A stretch of 64,000 bases of DNA from JBGAPI01 sp044221335 (GCA_044221335.1 JBGAPI010000020.1:20532-84531); one strand, 5' to 3'. Counted from the stretch's first letter, positions 41,382 through 50,510 are shown. A program made the numbers and translations. Notes: generated by a model not told the origin, from the sequence alone.

Positions 41382-43411
41382 TTCGCGCCCGCTCCGATGT
41401 AGCGATCGAAGAACGCGAACATCCGCGTGTACAGCTCGCGGTTGACGTCCTCGCGGTAGAAGCCGTGCCCCTCGTGCGGGGCGAGCATCCACTCGGGCTC
41501 CTTGCCGGCCGCCTGCAGCGACGCGCGCAGGGCCCGCGAATGGTCGCAGTGGGCGCGCACGTCCTCGCCACCGCAGACGATGAACATCGGCGCCTTCATC
41601 CGGTCGGCGAGCTTGGTCGGCGAGGCCTCGCCGAGCTTCTCGGCTCCCTTGCCAAGCCGCTCCTTCAGGAAATTGACGCCGGTGCTGCGCTGCTGGATGT
41701 CGCCGCGCGAGTACATCAGCCCCATGTCGTAGACGCCGACGTAGCCGACGGCGCACTTGTAGAGGTCGGGTTCCTTGGCGATGCCCATCGCCGAGGCGTA
41801 GCCGCCGTAGCTGGCGCCGTAGATGCAGATGCGGTTCTTGTCGGCGTAGCCTTCCTTGATCGCCCACAGGGTCGCGTCGGTGAGATCGTCCTGCATGGTG
41901 CCGCCCCACTGCTGGTCGCCGGCGTGGGTGAAGGCGCGGCCGTAGTTGCCGGAACCGCGGAAATTGACCTGCAGCACGGCATAGCCGCGGCTCGCCATCA
42001 TCTGCACGTCGCGGTTGAAGCCCCAGCCATCGTAGGGACCGAAGGGGCCGCCGTGCGGGTGCACGATCATCGGCAGGTTCTTGCCCGAGGAGCCCTTGGG
42101 CAACGTGAGGTAGCCGTCGAGCCGCAGGCCGTCGCGCGCGTTCAACGTGATCGGCTGCATCTCGGCCATGTCGTCGGCCTTGATCCAGTCGCGGCTCGCG
42201 AACAGGTAGGTCGCCTTGCCGGCCTTGTCGAGCAGGTAGTAGCGCCCCGGCTCGCGGTCGCTCGACACCCGGAACACCAGTTCACGGCCGTCCCTGGTGA
42301 CGCTGGTGATGCGCACCGAGCTGCCCGGGAAGGACGCCATCAGGTTCTTCATGATCCCGATCTCGCGTGCCTCCGCGTCGAGCACAGCGTACTTCGGCCC
42401 GCCATCGAGGTAGGCGATCGCGACCGGATGGGTGTCGTCGAAGGAAAACACCAGACGCAGCGGATCGACGCGATCGTCCTTCGCGACCAGGGTCTTGGTC
42501 TTGGTCGCCGGATCCCACTCGTAGATCGCGTTCGGGCCCTCGGCCTCTTCGGCCTCGAGATAGGCGCGCTTGCCGTCCTTGGTGAATCCGACGGCGGAAA
42601 TCGAGATGCCGGTCTCGTGCTCGTCGTTGACGGTTTGCCAGTCGCCGTCGCTGCTGTTCCGGTAGTACAGCAGGTTCTTGTTGTCGCGCTCCCGGCCCTG
42701 GCCGGAGACGAAGCGGGCGACACCCTTGACGTCGGTCGTGAAGGTGCCGAACAGCAGCGGCGACTTCGCGACCACCTTGCGCGCGCCGCTGTAGACGTCG
42801 ACGCGCTCGAGCTGCGGGTACTGCGCTTCGCCCGCCGTCGCGCGCGAGGTCTGCACCAGGATGTACTTGTCATCGTCGAGCAGCGTGTCGACCAGATCGA
42901 CCAGCACGTAGTCCTTGTTGCCGCTGGCCGCGTCCGAGGTGTCCGCGCCGCCGCCGAAATTGAGCTGGTTCTTGCCGTCGAAGTCGATGGCGTTGAGCTC
43001 GCCATTGGCCTTGGGGCTGCCGATGGACCCTTCCGACTTCGCGATCGAATACACCAGGCGGGTATTGTTGACCCAGTCGAAGTCGTTGATCACGGTCTTG
43101 CCGCGGACCCGGATGTTCGCGGTCGGCTTCATGTCCGAGCGGCGCAGCACGACCAGCGCGCCGGTGTCCTCCGTGGCCAGCACGGAGGCGGCGATGTACT
43201 CGCCACCCGGCGAGATCTTGGCGTTTCGGAACTGCTCGTGACGAAGCCACGGCGTCAGCCAGTCGTTGACGGTCTTGGTCGGCAGTTCCTTGATCTCGAC
43301 GCCTTCAGCGCCCGCCTTGTCGCTCGCCGGCTTGTCGTCAGCCGCCGACGCCGACGCGCCGATCGTCAGCGCCAGGCCGCCGAGCAGCCCCACCCACATC
43401 CCCTTGTCCAT
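41378..43411 (-). CDS. S9-family (prolyl-oligopeptidase-like) exported peptidase, copy A
   Basis: 677 residues. Signal peptide (MDKGMWVGLLGGLALTIGAS then ASA), a beta-propeller-like N-terminal half, and an alpha/beta-hydrolase half. The catalytic triad is readable: S534 in GASYGGYA, D617 in CGGEDVRAH, H649 in HEGHGF. S9C-type enzymes cleave short peptides, often from the N-terminus, and serve nutrition in the periplasm of Xanthomonadales. ATG 43411 follows GGGGAAAA. It is paralogous along its whole length to the gene at 43622-45622, in tandem. The stop codon is supplied by a REP palindrome. Confidence 0.92.
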   Translation of the reverse strand: MDKGMWVGLLGGLALTIGASASAADDKPASDKAGAEGVEIKELPTKTVNDWLTPWLRHEQFRNAKISPGGEYIAASVLATEDTGALVVLRRSDMKPTANIRVRGKTVINDFDWVNNTRLVYSIAKSEGSIGSPKANGELNAIDFDGKNQLNFGGGADTSDAASGNKDYVLVDLVDTLLDDDKYILVQTSRATAGEAQYPQLERVDVYSGARKVVAKSPLLFGTFTTDVKGVARFVSGQGRERDNKNLLYYRNSSDGDWQTVNDEHETGISISAVGFTKDGKRAYLEAEEAEGPNAIYEWDPATKTKTLVAKDDRVDPLRLVFSFDDTHPVAIAYLDGGPKYAVLDAEAREIGIMKNLMASFPGSSVRITSVTRDGRELVFRVSSDREPGRYYLLDKAGKATYLFASRDWIKADDMAEMQPITLNARDGLRLDGYLTLPKGSSGKNLPMIVHPHGGPFGPYDGWGFNRDVQMMASRGYAVLQVNFRGSGNYGRAFTHAGDQQWGGTMQDDLTDATLWAIKEGYADKNRICIYGASYGGYASAMGIAKEPDLYKCAVGYVGVYDMGLMYSRGDIQQRSTGVNFLKERLGKGAEKLGEASPTKLADRMKAPMFIVCGGEDVRAHCDHSRALRASLQAAGKEPEWMLAPHEGHGFYREDVNRELYTRMFAFFDRYIGAGAK

Positions 43412-43621
43412 TTCATTTTCCCCAGGAAGTTGTCGAATCCACCGCAACAAGGGCGCGATTCTAGGAGAGCTTGCGACACTTTGTTGCGGGGGCGGAGGCG
43501 GCGAGCGGGAAGGGCGCGCCAGGCTTGAGCACTGGCGTCATGGCAGCGCGATGCCGCGCGCCCGCTCCCGATGGCCACCCCGAGAGGGATGGGGAGAGTC
43601 CTTCGCGCGGCGCGCTGGTCG

Positions 43622-45622
43622 TCAGGGAGTCGCGGCGGACCCGATGTAGCGGTCGAGGAAGGCCAGCAGGCGCGTGTAGAACTCCCGCTTGTTGTCTTCG
43701 CGGTAGTAGCCGTGGGCCTCCTGCTCGACCGACATGTACTCGACGGTCTTGCCGGCCTTCTTCAGCGCGTCGCGGAAGCGTTCCGACTGCACCGGCGGGC
43801 AGACCCGGTCCTGGCCGCCGGCCGCGAGAAAGATCGGCGCCTTGATCCGGTCGACCAGCTTGGCCGGCGAACGACCCGCAAGCTCGTCGCCGGAACCCAT
43901 CCACTCCTTCATGTAGCCGATGCCCATCCGGGCCGAGCGGGTACCGCCGTAGTTGTAGTCGATTTCGAGGTCGTAGAGACCGACATAGCCGATGGCGCAG
44001 CGGTACAGATCCGGCTCCCTGGCGACGCCCATCGCCGCGGCATAGGCGCCGTAGCTGGCGCCGTAGATGCAGATGCGGTTCTTGTCGGCGACGCCCTCGT
44101 CGATCGCCCAGCGGGTGGCGTCGGTCACGTCGTCCTGCATCTTGCCGCCCCACTCCTTGGCGCCCGCCTCGGTGAACGCCTTGCCGCGTTCGCCGGAACC
44201 GCGGTAGTTGATCTGCAGGACGGCGTAGCCGGCGTGGGCCAGCAACTGCACGTCGTCGTCGAATTCCCAGTGGTCGGCGATGCCGAAGGGGCCGCCGTGC
44301 GGCAGGACGACCATCGGCAGATTCTTGTCCTTGCCACCCGGCGGCAGGGTGAGATAGCCCTGCAGGCTCAAGCCGTCGCGCGCCTTCATCTCGAAAGGCT
44401 TCATTTCGGCCATGTCGTCGGGATTGATCCAGTCGCGTTCGGACAGCACGAGTTCCGGTTTGTCCTTGCCCTTCTGCAGGTAATAGCGCGGCGGGCTGAC
44501 GTCGCTCTGGACCGCGAACACCATGGCGGTGCCGTCCTTGCTGTAGCTGGTCGGATAGGCGAATTCGCCGGGCGCGGCGGCGACCAGCGCCGCCAGGCCC
44601 TGCGCCTCCGGCGCGCTGTCGTCGATCAGCGTCCACTTCGGGTGGCCATCGCTGAAGCGCGCCGCGACGATGCGCTTGTGGTCGTGGTCCCACAGGAGAT
44701 CCAGCGGATCGGCCTTGGCGTCGCGCAGCAGCGTCGTGCGCTTGCCGCCGTCGATGACGATCGCGTCGATCGAATCCGGGCCCTCCGCGTGCTCCGCGCT
44801 GACGTACATCGTGGTGCCGTCGGCGCTGAAGCCGACGACCCGCATCCGGAGATGGCTGTCGTGCTCGTCGTTGATCAGAGTCCAGTCGGCATCGTCGTCC
44901 TTGCGTGCGAACAGCTTCTGCCGGCGGTCATCCTCGAAGCCGGACACGGCGCGGATCCGGCCCTGCGCGTCCGCGAAGAAATCCGCGTTCGACACCGGTG
45001 CGCGGGCGCGTACGACGCTGTTGGCGGAGTAGACGTCCAGCCGCTCGGCGGTGTAGTGGACAGCGTCCGGCGGGCGGCGGTTGATCAGGATGAACTTGTC
45101 GTCGTCGCGCAGGGTGTCGATGACGGCGATGTCCTCGAACTTGCCGGACGGGAGTGCGGCGCGGAGCTGCGCCTGGCGACCGGCGTCGCGACCGCCCGCG
45201 AGCAGCGTCGCCTTGCTGCCGTCCCAGTTGGCGGCGTAGAGCTCGCCGGTGCCGACGGCCGAAGCCTTCGAGCCGAAGGACTCGGCGATCGTGTAGATCA
45301 CCCGCTCGTCGTTGACCCAGCGGATCGCCGTGACGAAGGAATGCCCGCTGGTCTTCACCGATCCGGTGATCTTCCTGTCGGCGAGGCGGATGAACACCAG
45401 CACGCCGGAGTCCTCGGCTTCCATCATGCTGACCGCGATGTACTCGCCGGTCGGCGACAGCTGCACGTCGCGGAACTTGGCGAAGCGCAGGTAGGGAGCG
45501 AGTGGATTGTCCTTGTCGGGGACGAGCGCGCCCAGCCTGGCCGCTGCCGCATCGGTGGCCGTGCCAAGCAGGATCGCCGCGCCGAGTCCGAATGCGGCGA
45601 GGAGGCGTGTTGCAACGCGCAT
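43622..45622 (-). CDS. S9-family exported peptidase, copy B
   Basis: 666 residues, same architecture as copy A. Signal peptide (to about 27), propeller-like domain, hydrolase domain with Ser in GASYGAYA, Asp in AGGQDRVCPP and His637 in QEAHGYY, so the triad is intact. Shared blocks with copy A (DWINPDDMAEMKPFEMKARD, LPHGGPFG, GYAVLQINYRGSGERGKAF) show a tandem duplication followed by divergence. ATG 45622 has AGGAA at good spacing. The 210-base gap to copy A suggests its own promoter or leader; nothing else is seen there. Confidence 0.92.
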   Translation of the reverse strand: MRVATRLLAAFGLGAAILLGTATDAAAARLGALVPDKDNPLAPYLRFAKFRDVQLSPTGEYIAVSMMEAEDSGVLVFIRLADRKITGSVKTSGHSFVTAIRWVNDERVIYTIAESFGSKASAVGTGELYAANWDGSKATLLAGGRDAGRQAQLRAALPSGKFEDIAVIDTLRDDDKFILINRRPPDAVHYTAERLDVYSANSVVRARAPVSNADFFADAQGRIRAVSGFEDDRRQKLFARKDDDADWTLINDEHDSHLRMRVVGFSADGTTMYVSAEHAEGPDSIDAIVIDGGKRTTLLRDAKADPLDLLWDHDHKRIVAARFSDGHPKWTLIDDSAPEAQGLAALVAAAPGEFAYPTSYSKDGTAMVFAVQSDVSPPRYYLQKGKDKPELVLSERDWINPDDMAEMKPFEMKARDGLSLQGYLTLPPGGKDKNLPMVVLPHGGPFGIADHWEFDDDVQLLAHAGYAVLQINYRGSGERGKAFTEAGAKEWGGKMQDDVTDATRWAIDEGVADKNRICIYGASYGAYAAAMGVAREPDLYRCAIGYVGLYDLEIDYNYGGTRSARMGIGYMKEWMGSGDELAGRSPAKLVDRIKAPIFLAAGGQDRVCPPVQSERFRDALKKAGKTVEYMSVEQEAHGYYREDNKREFYTRLLAFLDRYIGSAATP

Positions 45623-45713
45623 CGAGCAGTTCCTGGTGGGCAATTCGCCCATTCTACGGATCGACCGCCACCGCGCAGCCGCCGATCGGGTTCCATCTCG
45701 GCCGGCACCTTGC

Positions 45714-45742
45714 TTGTACGCACCGTCCGCATTGCCTAAACT
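45714..45742 (+). promoter_or_regulatory. Possible promoter of tRNA-Lys
   Basis: TTGTAC, 17-base spacer, TAAACT, then TCGCGGCCC discriminator. The predicted start is about 80 bases before the tRNA, so a longer 5' leader would have to be processed. Confidence 0.4.
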
Positions 45743-45829
45743 TCGCGGCCCTTCGTCGGCACCGGAAGCCCGAGGACGAAGGTTCGACGCGAACGGACGC
45801 CGGCATGGGATCCCGTCCGTCCTCCTCCT

Positions 45830-45905
45830 GGGTCGTTAGCTCAGTCGGTAGAGCAGCAGACTTTTAATCTGTTGGTCCGGGGTTCGAATCCCCGACGACC
45901 CACCA
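45830..45905 (+). tRNA. tRNA-Lys (anticodon TTT)
   Basis: 76 bases with encoded CCA: acceptor GGGTCGT/ACGACCC, D-loop AGTCGGTAGAGC, anticodon loop CTTTTAA, T-arm GGTTCGAATCC, discriminator A. Confidence 0.97.
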
Positions 45906-46089
45906 TAGACCGCGACCGCCCGTGATGGGCGGAGCCGTCGGAAGTCCTTCTGGAAGCGGCGAGCCGGGTGACGACGGTGGTCGCACGCCCAAGTGCGCGA
46001 ATAGGAACGAGAACGGTTATCATTCGCGCGGTCGTCGATGCGGGGTGAATCGTGGATCGAGGGTCGTCCTCTGGGCTGGCGCGGTGCCG

Positions 46090-46431
46090 ATGAGGGCTGG
46101 GTCGCCCCAACGGATCGTGGTGCTGGTCTTCAGCGCCGTCGTGCTGCTTGTCGCCTGCGACGTTGATCGCGTGGCGGGACCTCCCCTGCTCGGCGAGGTC
46201 CGCGAGCGCAGCGCGACGGCGGTCAGGGTATGCCTGCAGTCCGGCGTCGTCCCGTCCGCCGGCCGGATCCTGCTGGCGAGCCGGCCGCCGAATCGCGGCG
46301 CGCGCGGTCAGGGCCATCGCCATCCGCTGATCTCCACCGGCCACCTGCGCGTGGCGACGCTCGGCGCCGACGGATGTGGCGATGCCCTGCTGCTCGACGG
46401 CGACGTCCAGGTCGGCGACCAGTTGTACTGA
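46090..46431 (+). CDS. Putative small lipoprotein
   Basis: 113 residues. ATG 46090 gives a lipoprotein signal (RIVVLVFSAVVLLVACD, lipobox L-V-A-C). The mature part is short, with EVRERSATAVRVCLQSGVVP, a Gly/Arg/His-rich stretch and LGADGCGDALLLDGDVQVGD. No family is recognised. The frame is open for 168 bases upstream, but that part shows no protein-like composition. It converges on the next gene with 22 bases between stops. Confidence 0.5.
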   Translation: MRAGSPQRIVVLVFSAVVLLVACDVDRVAGPPLLGEVRERSATAVRVCLQSGVVPSAGRILLASRPPNRGARGQGHRHPLISTGHLRVATLGADGCGDALLLDGDVQVGDQLY

Positions 46432-46453
46432 ACGGCCGCGGCCGGCGCGCTGG

Positions 46454-47467
46454 TCAGGCGAGCGGCAGGCCTGGCGTCAGGGCCTGGCACTCGCGGTCGT
46501 GCAGGTCGACGACCGCGCGCAGCCCGGCAGCGACGATATCGGCGCCCAGAGAACCGATGTAGCGGCAGGCGGCGAAGTCCGCGCAGCGCCGCTCGTAGTC
46601 CTCGACCCAGCGGCGCCGGCGCTCGAGGTGGTCCGCGGCCACCGGCCACACGCCGGGCCGTGGGCCGATGCGAGCACCGATCCCGATCCGCCAGGGTTTG
46701 GCGCTGAGTCGCGCACGGAAGCAGCGCTGATTGCGGCACATGCGGACGTAGATCGGGTCGGCACCGATCGCACCGAAGAACTCGGCGACCGCGGGGTCCA
46801 GCGGTTCGAAGCGGCGATGGGTCGCGATCAGCCGGAGACCCGCGGGGGTGCGGTAGAGACGCAGCGCCCACTCCGGATGGCAGGCCACGAAGCGCGTGAT
46901 GCGTTCTCTCGCGCGCGTTTCCGCGTGATCGATGCGACTCGTCGGCGACGCGTTTCGGGAAGCGCCGGATATCAGGAATGCCAGTCCCATGAGGACGACA
47001 AATCCGACGGCGAAAGCGCCGGCACCCAGTTCTGGAACGAAATAGCGGCTGCCGGACCCTACGGCGACCGCGACGAGGATCGCCGCGACCGTCTTCGCAG
47101 CAGCGTCCGTGTCCCCCAGGCCCATGGGCGACGCGCTCGCAAAATCGACGTCGGCAAAGAGCGTATCGGGGACATTGAGGCAACGCGCGCCGTAGAGGTT
47201 GCGGGTGACCACCGTTCCGTCGAGACGGTCCACGACCTCTTCGCGGATCGGCGTGCCGTCGGCACCGTTGTACGGGACCTTGCGCTCGACCCGAGGCAAC
47301 TTGTCGCCGGCGACGATCCGGCGCAGCGCTTCCTCGGCCCGCGCGACGGCGTGGCGCTCCGCGTCGGCCGGGTCGAGATCGGACCAGCCCCAGCGGCGCA
47401 CGGTGATCTGCCGGCCGTCCGAACGGTGCTGGCGTCGGGCCTCGGCCCAATGTTGCGGCACCTGCAC
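46454..47467 (-). CDS. Hypothetical membrane protein with two spans
   Basis: 337 residues from GTG 47467, chosen because GAGGAGGG lies five bases upstream; GTG 47473 overlaps that site. The N-terminal cytoplasmic part is well conserved in style (VPQHWAEARRQHRSDGRQITV, VPYNGADGTPIREEV, NLYGARCLNVPDTLFADVDF). Two close spans follow near 140-185 (TVAAILVAVAVGSGSRYFV, FAVGFVVLMGLAFLISGAS). The C-terminal 150 residues are rich in W, R and A (WALRLYRTPAGLRLIATHR, CRNQRCFRARLSAKPWRIG). I recall similar uncharacterised proteins in Xanthomonadaceae; no function is known. Confidence 0.78.
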   Translation of the reverse strand: MQVPQHWAEARRQHRSDGRQITVRRWGWSDLDPADAERHAVARAEEALRRIVAGDKLPRVERKVPYNGADGTPIREEVVDRLDGTVVTRNLYGARCLNVPDTLFADVDFASASPMGLGDTDAAAKTVAAILVAVAVGSGSRYFVPELGAGAFAVGFVVLMGLAFLISGASRNASPTSRIDHAETRARERITRFVACHPEWALRLYRTPAGLRLIATHRRFEPLDPAVAEFFGAIGADPIYVRMCRNQRCFRARLSAKPWRIGIGARIGPRPGVWPVAADHLERRRRWVEDYERRCADFAACRYIGSLGADIVAAGLRAVVDLHDRECQALTPGLPLA

Positions 47468-47563
47468 GTGCACCCTCCTCGAGGCAACGCTCGGACATCG
47501 GTCCGAATCGATTATCGACCAACGGACGCCGCCTGATGACGGGATCCCGCAGGTGACCATCGC

Positions 47564-47600
47564 AAAAAACGACAACCCCTGCCGCAAGCGGCAGGGGTTG
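47564..47600 (-). terminator. Terminator of the acidic-protein gene
   Basis: Leftward: CAACCCCTGCCGC/GCGGCAGGGGTTG, a 13-base stem with a very tight loop, then TCG and a T6 run, 7 bases past the stop at 47607. Confidence 0.88.
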
Positions 47601-47606
47601 TGGTTC

Positions 47607-48020
47607 TCAGCGGATCAGGTGGAACAGATCATCCAGTTCGTCGCACATCTGTTCGACGGCCGGATGCAGCCAGGCGACGGTCTGCGAGCCGGTGACGGCG
47701 GCCAGGGCCAGGAGCAGCAGACGCACCACCAGGTCGGGCGGCAGGGAGATCATCGGCTTGCCCTGCGACGAGCTGTCCGACGTGTCGCAGTCGCAGTCGT
47801 CGTCCTCGTCGCCGTCCTCGTCGTCGTAGTCCTCGTCCTCGTACTCTTCGAACTCCTCGACCTCGTCGATGTCGTCGATGACATCGAAGTCCTCGAAGTC
47901 GCTGGTCTCGTCGGTGTCCTCCGTGTCCTCGGTGTCGTAGTCGTCGTAGCTGCCGGAGCGGTCGAAGTCGTGGGTGTGGCTGTCGACGTTTCCGAGCTTG
48001 TTCCGGTCGCTGTATTTCAT
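47607..48020 (-). CDS. Extremely acidic small protein with hydrophobic C-terminal segment
   Basis: 137 residues. ATG 48020 has GAGGAG at good spacing. Residues about 18-82 are almost only D, E, Y, T and S (for example DTEDTEDTDETSDFEDFD), ending in CDCDTSDSSS. Then comes MISLPPDLVVRLLLLALAAV, a possible membrane helix or amphipathic hairpin, and an end with one more Cys (MCDELDDLFHLIR). A strong terminator follows, supporting a real gene. The acidic run could bind cations or mimic nucleic acid, as DNA-mimic proteins do; neither is shown. Confidence 0.68.
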   Translation of the reverse strand: MKYSDRNKLGNVDSHTHDFDRSGSYDDYDTEDTEDTDETSDFEDFDVIDDIDEVEEFEEYEDEDYDDEDGDEDDDCDCDTSDSSSQGKPMISLPPDLVVRLLLLALAAVTGSQTVAWLHPAVEQMCDELDDLFHLIR

Positions 48021-48479
48021 GTCGGACTCCTCATCGCATGCCCCGGATGAAACCGTTCCATCGGGGGCTTCGATGGGAACGGCCGGGAACGCGCATCCCG
48101 GTCGGGACGAGCGTGTCCCGGTGGATGCTGGTTCTGGGCGATTCCGCGAAGCGCGGTGCGCATCGGCTGATGCGGAGTGGCATGGCGGTCGTCGACGCGG
48201 TCGAGGACCGGTGGCGAGGAACGTCTCGTCGTTCCAGGACGGCCATGCGGCGGGTGTGTGGACAGCATACGCCGCGGTGCCGCGCAGGGAAGCGGTCGAA
48301 GGGTTCCGTCCTGATCCCACACGACGTGCAGCGCGGAGTTCGACCCCGGCACCCAGCCCCCGGCGACGCCCGGCCCCGCGGCCGACGGAGACTCGTCCCC
48401 CAGGCCGGCGCGTTCGCCGCGGCGACCGGGATACGGTACGGCCTCGACGATCGCGGCCCGCGATCCGCCGGAGTCCGTG
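48021..48479. other. 459-base intergenic region with no supported gene
   Basis: It lies between divergent genes (acidic protein leftward, small membrane protein rightward). Frames stay open because of high GC but lack protein-like composition, ribosome sites or family resemblance. I see no clear promoter hexamers, tandem repeat or REP palindrome. Confidence 0.5.
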
Positions 48480-48872
48480 ATGCATGTCCCCGCCGTCGCC
48501 TACCTCGCCGCGATCATCGTGCTGCCGGTGTTCTGGCTGGTGCCGCTGGCGGCGCTGGTCGCGCTGGTGCGCTTCGAGGCGAAGCGTGGCGGACCCTGGT
48601 GGTGGCTGCACCTGCCGCTGGTCGTGGCCTTCATCGCGTGGTCGTACTACGCGGTCGAAGTGCTCGACGAAGATCCGCACGGGCCCAACTCGCCGTTCGT
48701 CACCCTCCCGCGGCTGCTCGTGGTCGCCGCGTTCTATCTCGTCGTGCTGCCGCGGATCATCGACACGGTACCGCGACCGGTCGAGCGGCTGCGCCCTGTG
48801 CTCGCATCCGTCAACCTCGTGGTGTTCCTGGTCCTCGGCAACCGGCTGCTGCACGCGATCGGCGCGCTCTGA
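48480..48872 (+). CDS. Small polytopic membrane protein of unknown function
   Basis: 130 residues from ATG 48480 (GGAG six bases upstream; GTG 48477 is immediately before). Four hydrophobic spans, about 5-28, 37-55, 75-93 and 104-125, separated by charged loops (RFEAKRGGP, EVLDEDPHGPNSP, RIIDTVPRPVERLRP). No family is recognised. It converges on the YidD-like gene with 13 bases between stops. Confidence 0.65.
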   Translation: MHVPAVAYLAAIIVLPVFWLVPLAALVALVRFEAKRGGPWWWLHLPLVVAFIAWSYYAVEVLDEDPHGPNSPFVTLPRLLVVAAFYLVVLPRIIDTVPRPVERLRPVLASVNLVVFLVLGNRLLHAIGAL

Positions 48873-48885
48873 ACAGTCGTCCGGG

Positions 48886-49320
48886 CTAGGCCGGATCCGG
48901 GGTTTCGTCGTTCCGGTCGCGATGGCGTCGAGGCCGCGGCGCCGGCACCGACGCCCTGTGTTTCGTACTCCAGCAGCCGTGTCCGATATCGAGGCAGCAG
49001 GCCGCATCGTTCGCCGCCGAGCAGGCGTCCGCACCGGTCGGGAGGCATTCCGCACCGACCGGAAGGTCGCAGTGGCCGCTCTGCGCGACAGCACGCCCGG
49101 CGCGGAGCGTGGCGAGTTCCTGCGCCGCGGCGGCACAGCGCTGGAAGCGCAGCTTCAGCACGGCCCCGCCGTGGAGGACGCCATGGCGGCGCACCGCGCG
49201 ATAGCCGAGTGACGAGCAGGTCGGACGCCGGTGGCGCTCGGCGTAGGCGCAGTGGTAGCCCTTGAGCGGCGACAGAAGTCGCTGGTAAAGCCGGATGGCG
49301 GCAAGAAGCAGTCGGCGCAT
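48886..49320 (-). CDS. YidD-like protein with Cys-rich C-terminal extension
   Basis: 144 residues. The first 65 match the YidD (membrane insertion efficiency factor) pattern: IRLYQRLLSPLKGYHC, PTCSSLGYRAVRRHGVLHGG, KLRFQRC. A conventional YidD is about 70-85 residues with CxFxPTCS; here AYAERHRR separates the cysteines, so the spacing is unusual. The extra 75 residues carry eight or so cysteines (CDLPVGAECLPTGADAC, NDAACCLDIGHGC). YidD normally lies next to rnpA and yidC, which is not the case here. This is probably a paralogue with a different task. Confidence 0.72.
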   Translation of the reverse strand: MRRLLLAAIRLYQRLLSPLKGYHCAYAERHRRPTCSSLGYRAVRRHGVLHGGAVLKLRFQRCAAAAQELATLRAGRAVAQSGHCDLPVGAECLPTGADACSAANDAACCLDIGHGCWSTKHRASVPAPRPRRHRDRNDETPDPA

Positions 49321-49449
49321 GGTCGGTTGATCGGACCGGGACGCAGGTCGATCTGGGCTCACCGGGCAGAGGGGCAAGTCGCGGGAGGGGTCGCGCGATG
49401 GGTTCCATCGGTCAAGCCGACGTCGCCCCGAAGCCGACGGCGGCATCGC

Positions 49450-49827
49450 TCAGGGCGAGTCCGTGCTGTTGGTCGCGATGGTCGTGCTCTTCAGCCGGAT
49501 CTTGTGGGTCTTGCCCTCGCGATCGATGCTGAAGTCGCCGCCCCATTGGCCAACGTAGGGGCCGGAGACCCAGGTCACGGTGTGGCTGGCGACGTCGTAG
49601 CGGTAGGTGCCCTGGCCGGTGGGCTTGTCGCCCGGCAGGTACGCGGTGTAGCGGCCGTTCTCGAGCATGACCGAGCCCAGGAACAGGGGCGGCCGGCCGG
49701 TCGCACCGTAGGACAGGATCTTGTACTTGCCGGCGCGCGGGCCGGCGGCGAGCGGATCGACGGCGAGTGCGTTCGCCGCCAACGCGGCGAAGACGGCGGC
49801 GAGCAGCAGGCGGCGGTGCGGTGACAT
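49450..49827 (-). CDS. Small secreted protein of unknown function
   Basis: 125 residues. ATG 49827 has GAGGAGGAC upstream and gives a signal peptide (MSPHRRLLLAAVFAALAANA). The mature part is beta-rich: GKYKILSYGATGRPPLFLGS, ENGRYTAYLPGD, GQGTYRYD, VTWVSGPYVGQWGGDF. No cysteines. I do not recognise a named family. It lies 43 bases downstream of the DUF2721-like gene on the same strand and may share its transcript. Confidence 0.68.
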   Translation of the reverse strand: MSPHRRLLLAAVFAALAANALAVDPLAAGPRAGKYKILSYGATGRPPLFLGSVMLENGRYTAYLPGDKPTGQGTYRYDVASHTVTWVSGPYVGQWGGDFSIDREGKTHKIRLKSTTIATNSTDSP

Positions 49828-49870
49828 GGCGGTCCTCCTCGTTCGACCTGGAGTGACGGGTGATCGATGC

Positions 49871-50395
49871 TCAGCCGCCGGGGGACGGCGGTCCGGCTCC
49901 GGTGCCCGCGCCGGCACCGGGATGGGTGGTGCTGACGGCAGGCGCCGGGACGCTGGGGCGGCTTCGATGCGAGCGGATCTTCACGGTCAGGGTGGCGAGG
50001 TGCACCTCGCGCAGGAAGTAGGCAAGACCGACCACCAGGGCCGTGGTCGAGCTCATGAACAGCACGCCCTCCAGTGCTCGCAGGCGCACGCCGACCAGTT
50101 CCTCGCCGAACAGCGCGGCGATCACCGTGCAGACCAGCAGCGCCGACAGCGTGCTCGCCGTGATCGCCTTGCCGGACAGGTGCCGACGGCGCTCGAGCGC
50201 GGCGAGCTCGCCGGCGATTCGCGTCTGCAGCTCGACGTCGTCGCCGGTGTCGTAGTCGGCGAGAAAGCGGCCGCGCTCCATGATTCGCGCCAGCCGGCCG
50301 GTCATCACGTTCAGCATTCCCGCGATCGCGGTCAGCAGGAACACCGGCGCCAGCGACAGCTGGATCGCGTGGACCAGGTCGGAGGAACTCTCCAT
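49871..50395 (-). CDS. DUF2721-like membrane protein
   Basis: 174 residues from ATG 50395. A first span with AIQLSLAPVFLLTAIAGMLN is followed by the cytoplasmic segment MTGRLARIMERGRFLAD, the R-L-x-R-x-x-D/E pattern of DUF2721. Two more spans lie around 78-125, and the tail is Pro/Gly/Ala-rich. The family is inner-membrane and uncharacterised. GGAG lies close upstream of the start. Confidence 0.75.
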   Translation of the reverse strand: MESSSDLVHAIQLSLAPVFLLTAIAGMLNVMTGRLARIMERGRFLADYDTGDDVELQTRIAGELAALERRRHLSGKAITASTLSALLVCTVIAALFGEELVGVRLRALEGVLFMSSTTALVVGLAYFLREVHLATLTVKIRSHRSRPSVPAPAVSTTHPGAGAGTGAGPPSPGG

Positions 50396-50510
50396 CGGGC
50401 TCTCGAACTCCGAGTCGTCGCGTCGTGCGACGCCAGCACCGCATCGTACGCGATCGCGCCGGAGGGCTGGAGCAGGACTATGCTCTTCGCCACGCAACGG
50501 AGGGTCGGCC

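Noticed and set aside
48038..48889. 283-codon plus-strand frame between the acidic-protein and small membrane-protein genes
   Set aside because: Arg/Gly/Pro-rich with no ribosome site or fold signature, and it runs through the membrane-protein gene in another frame.
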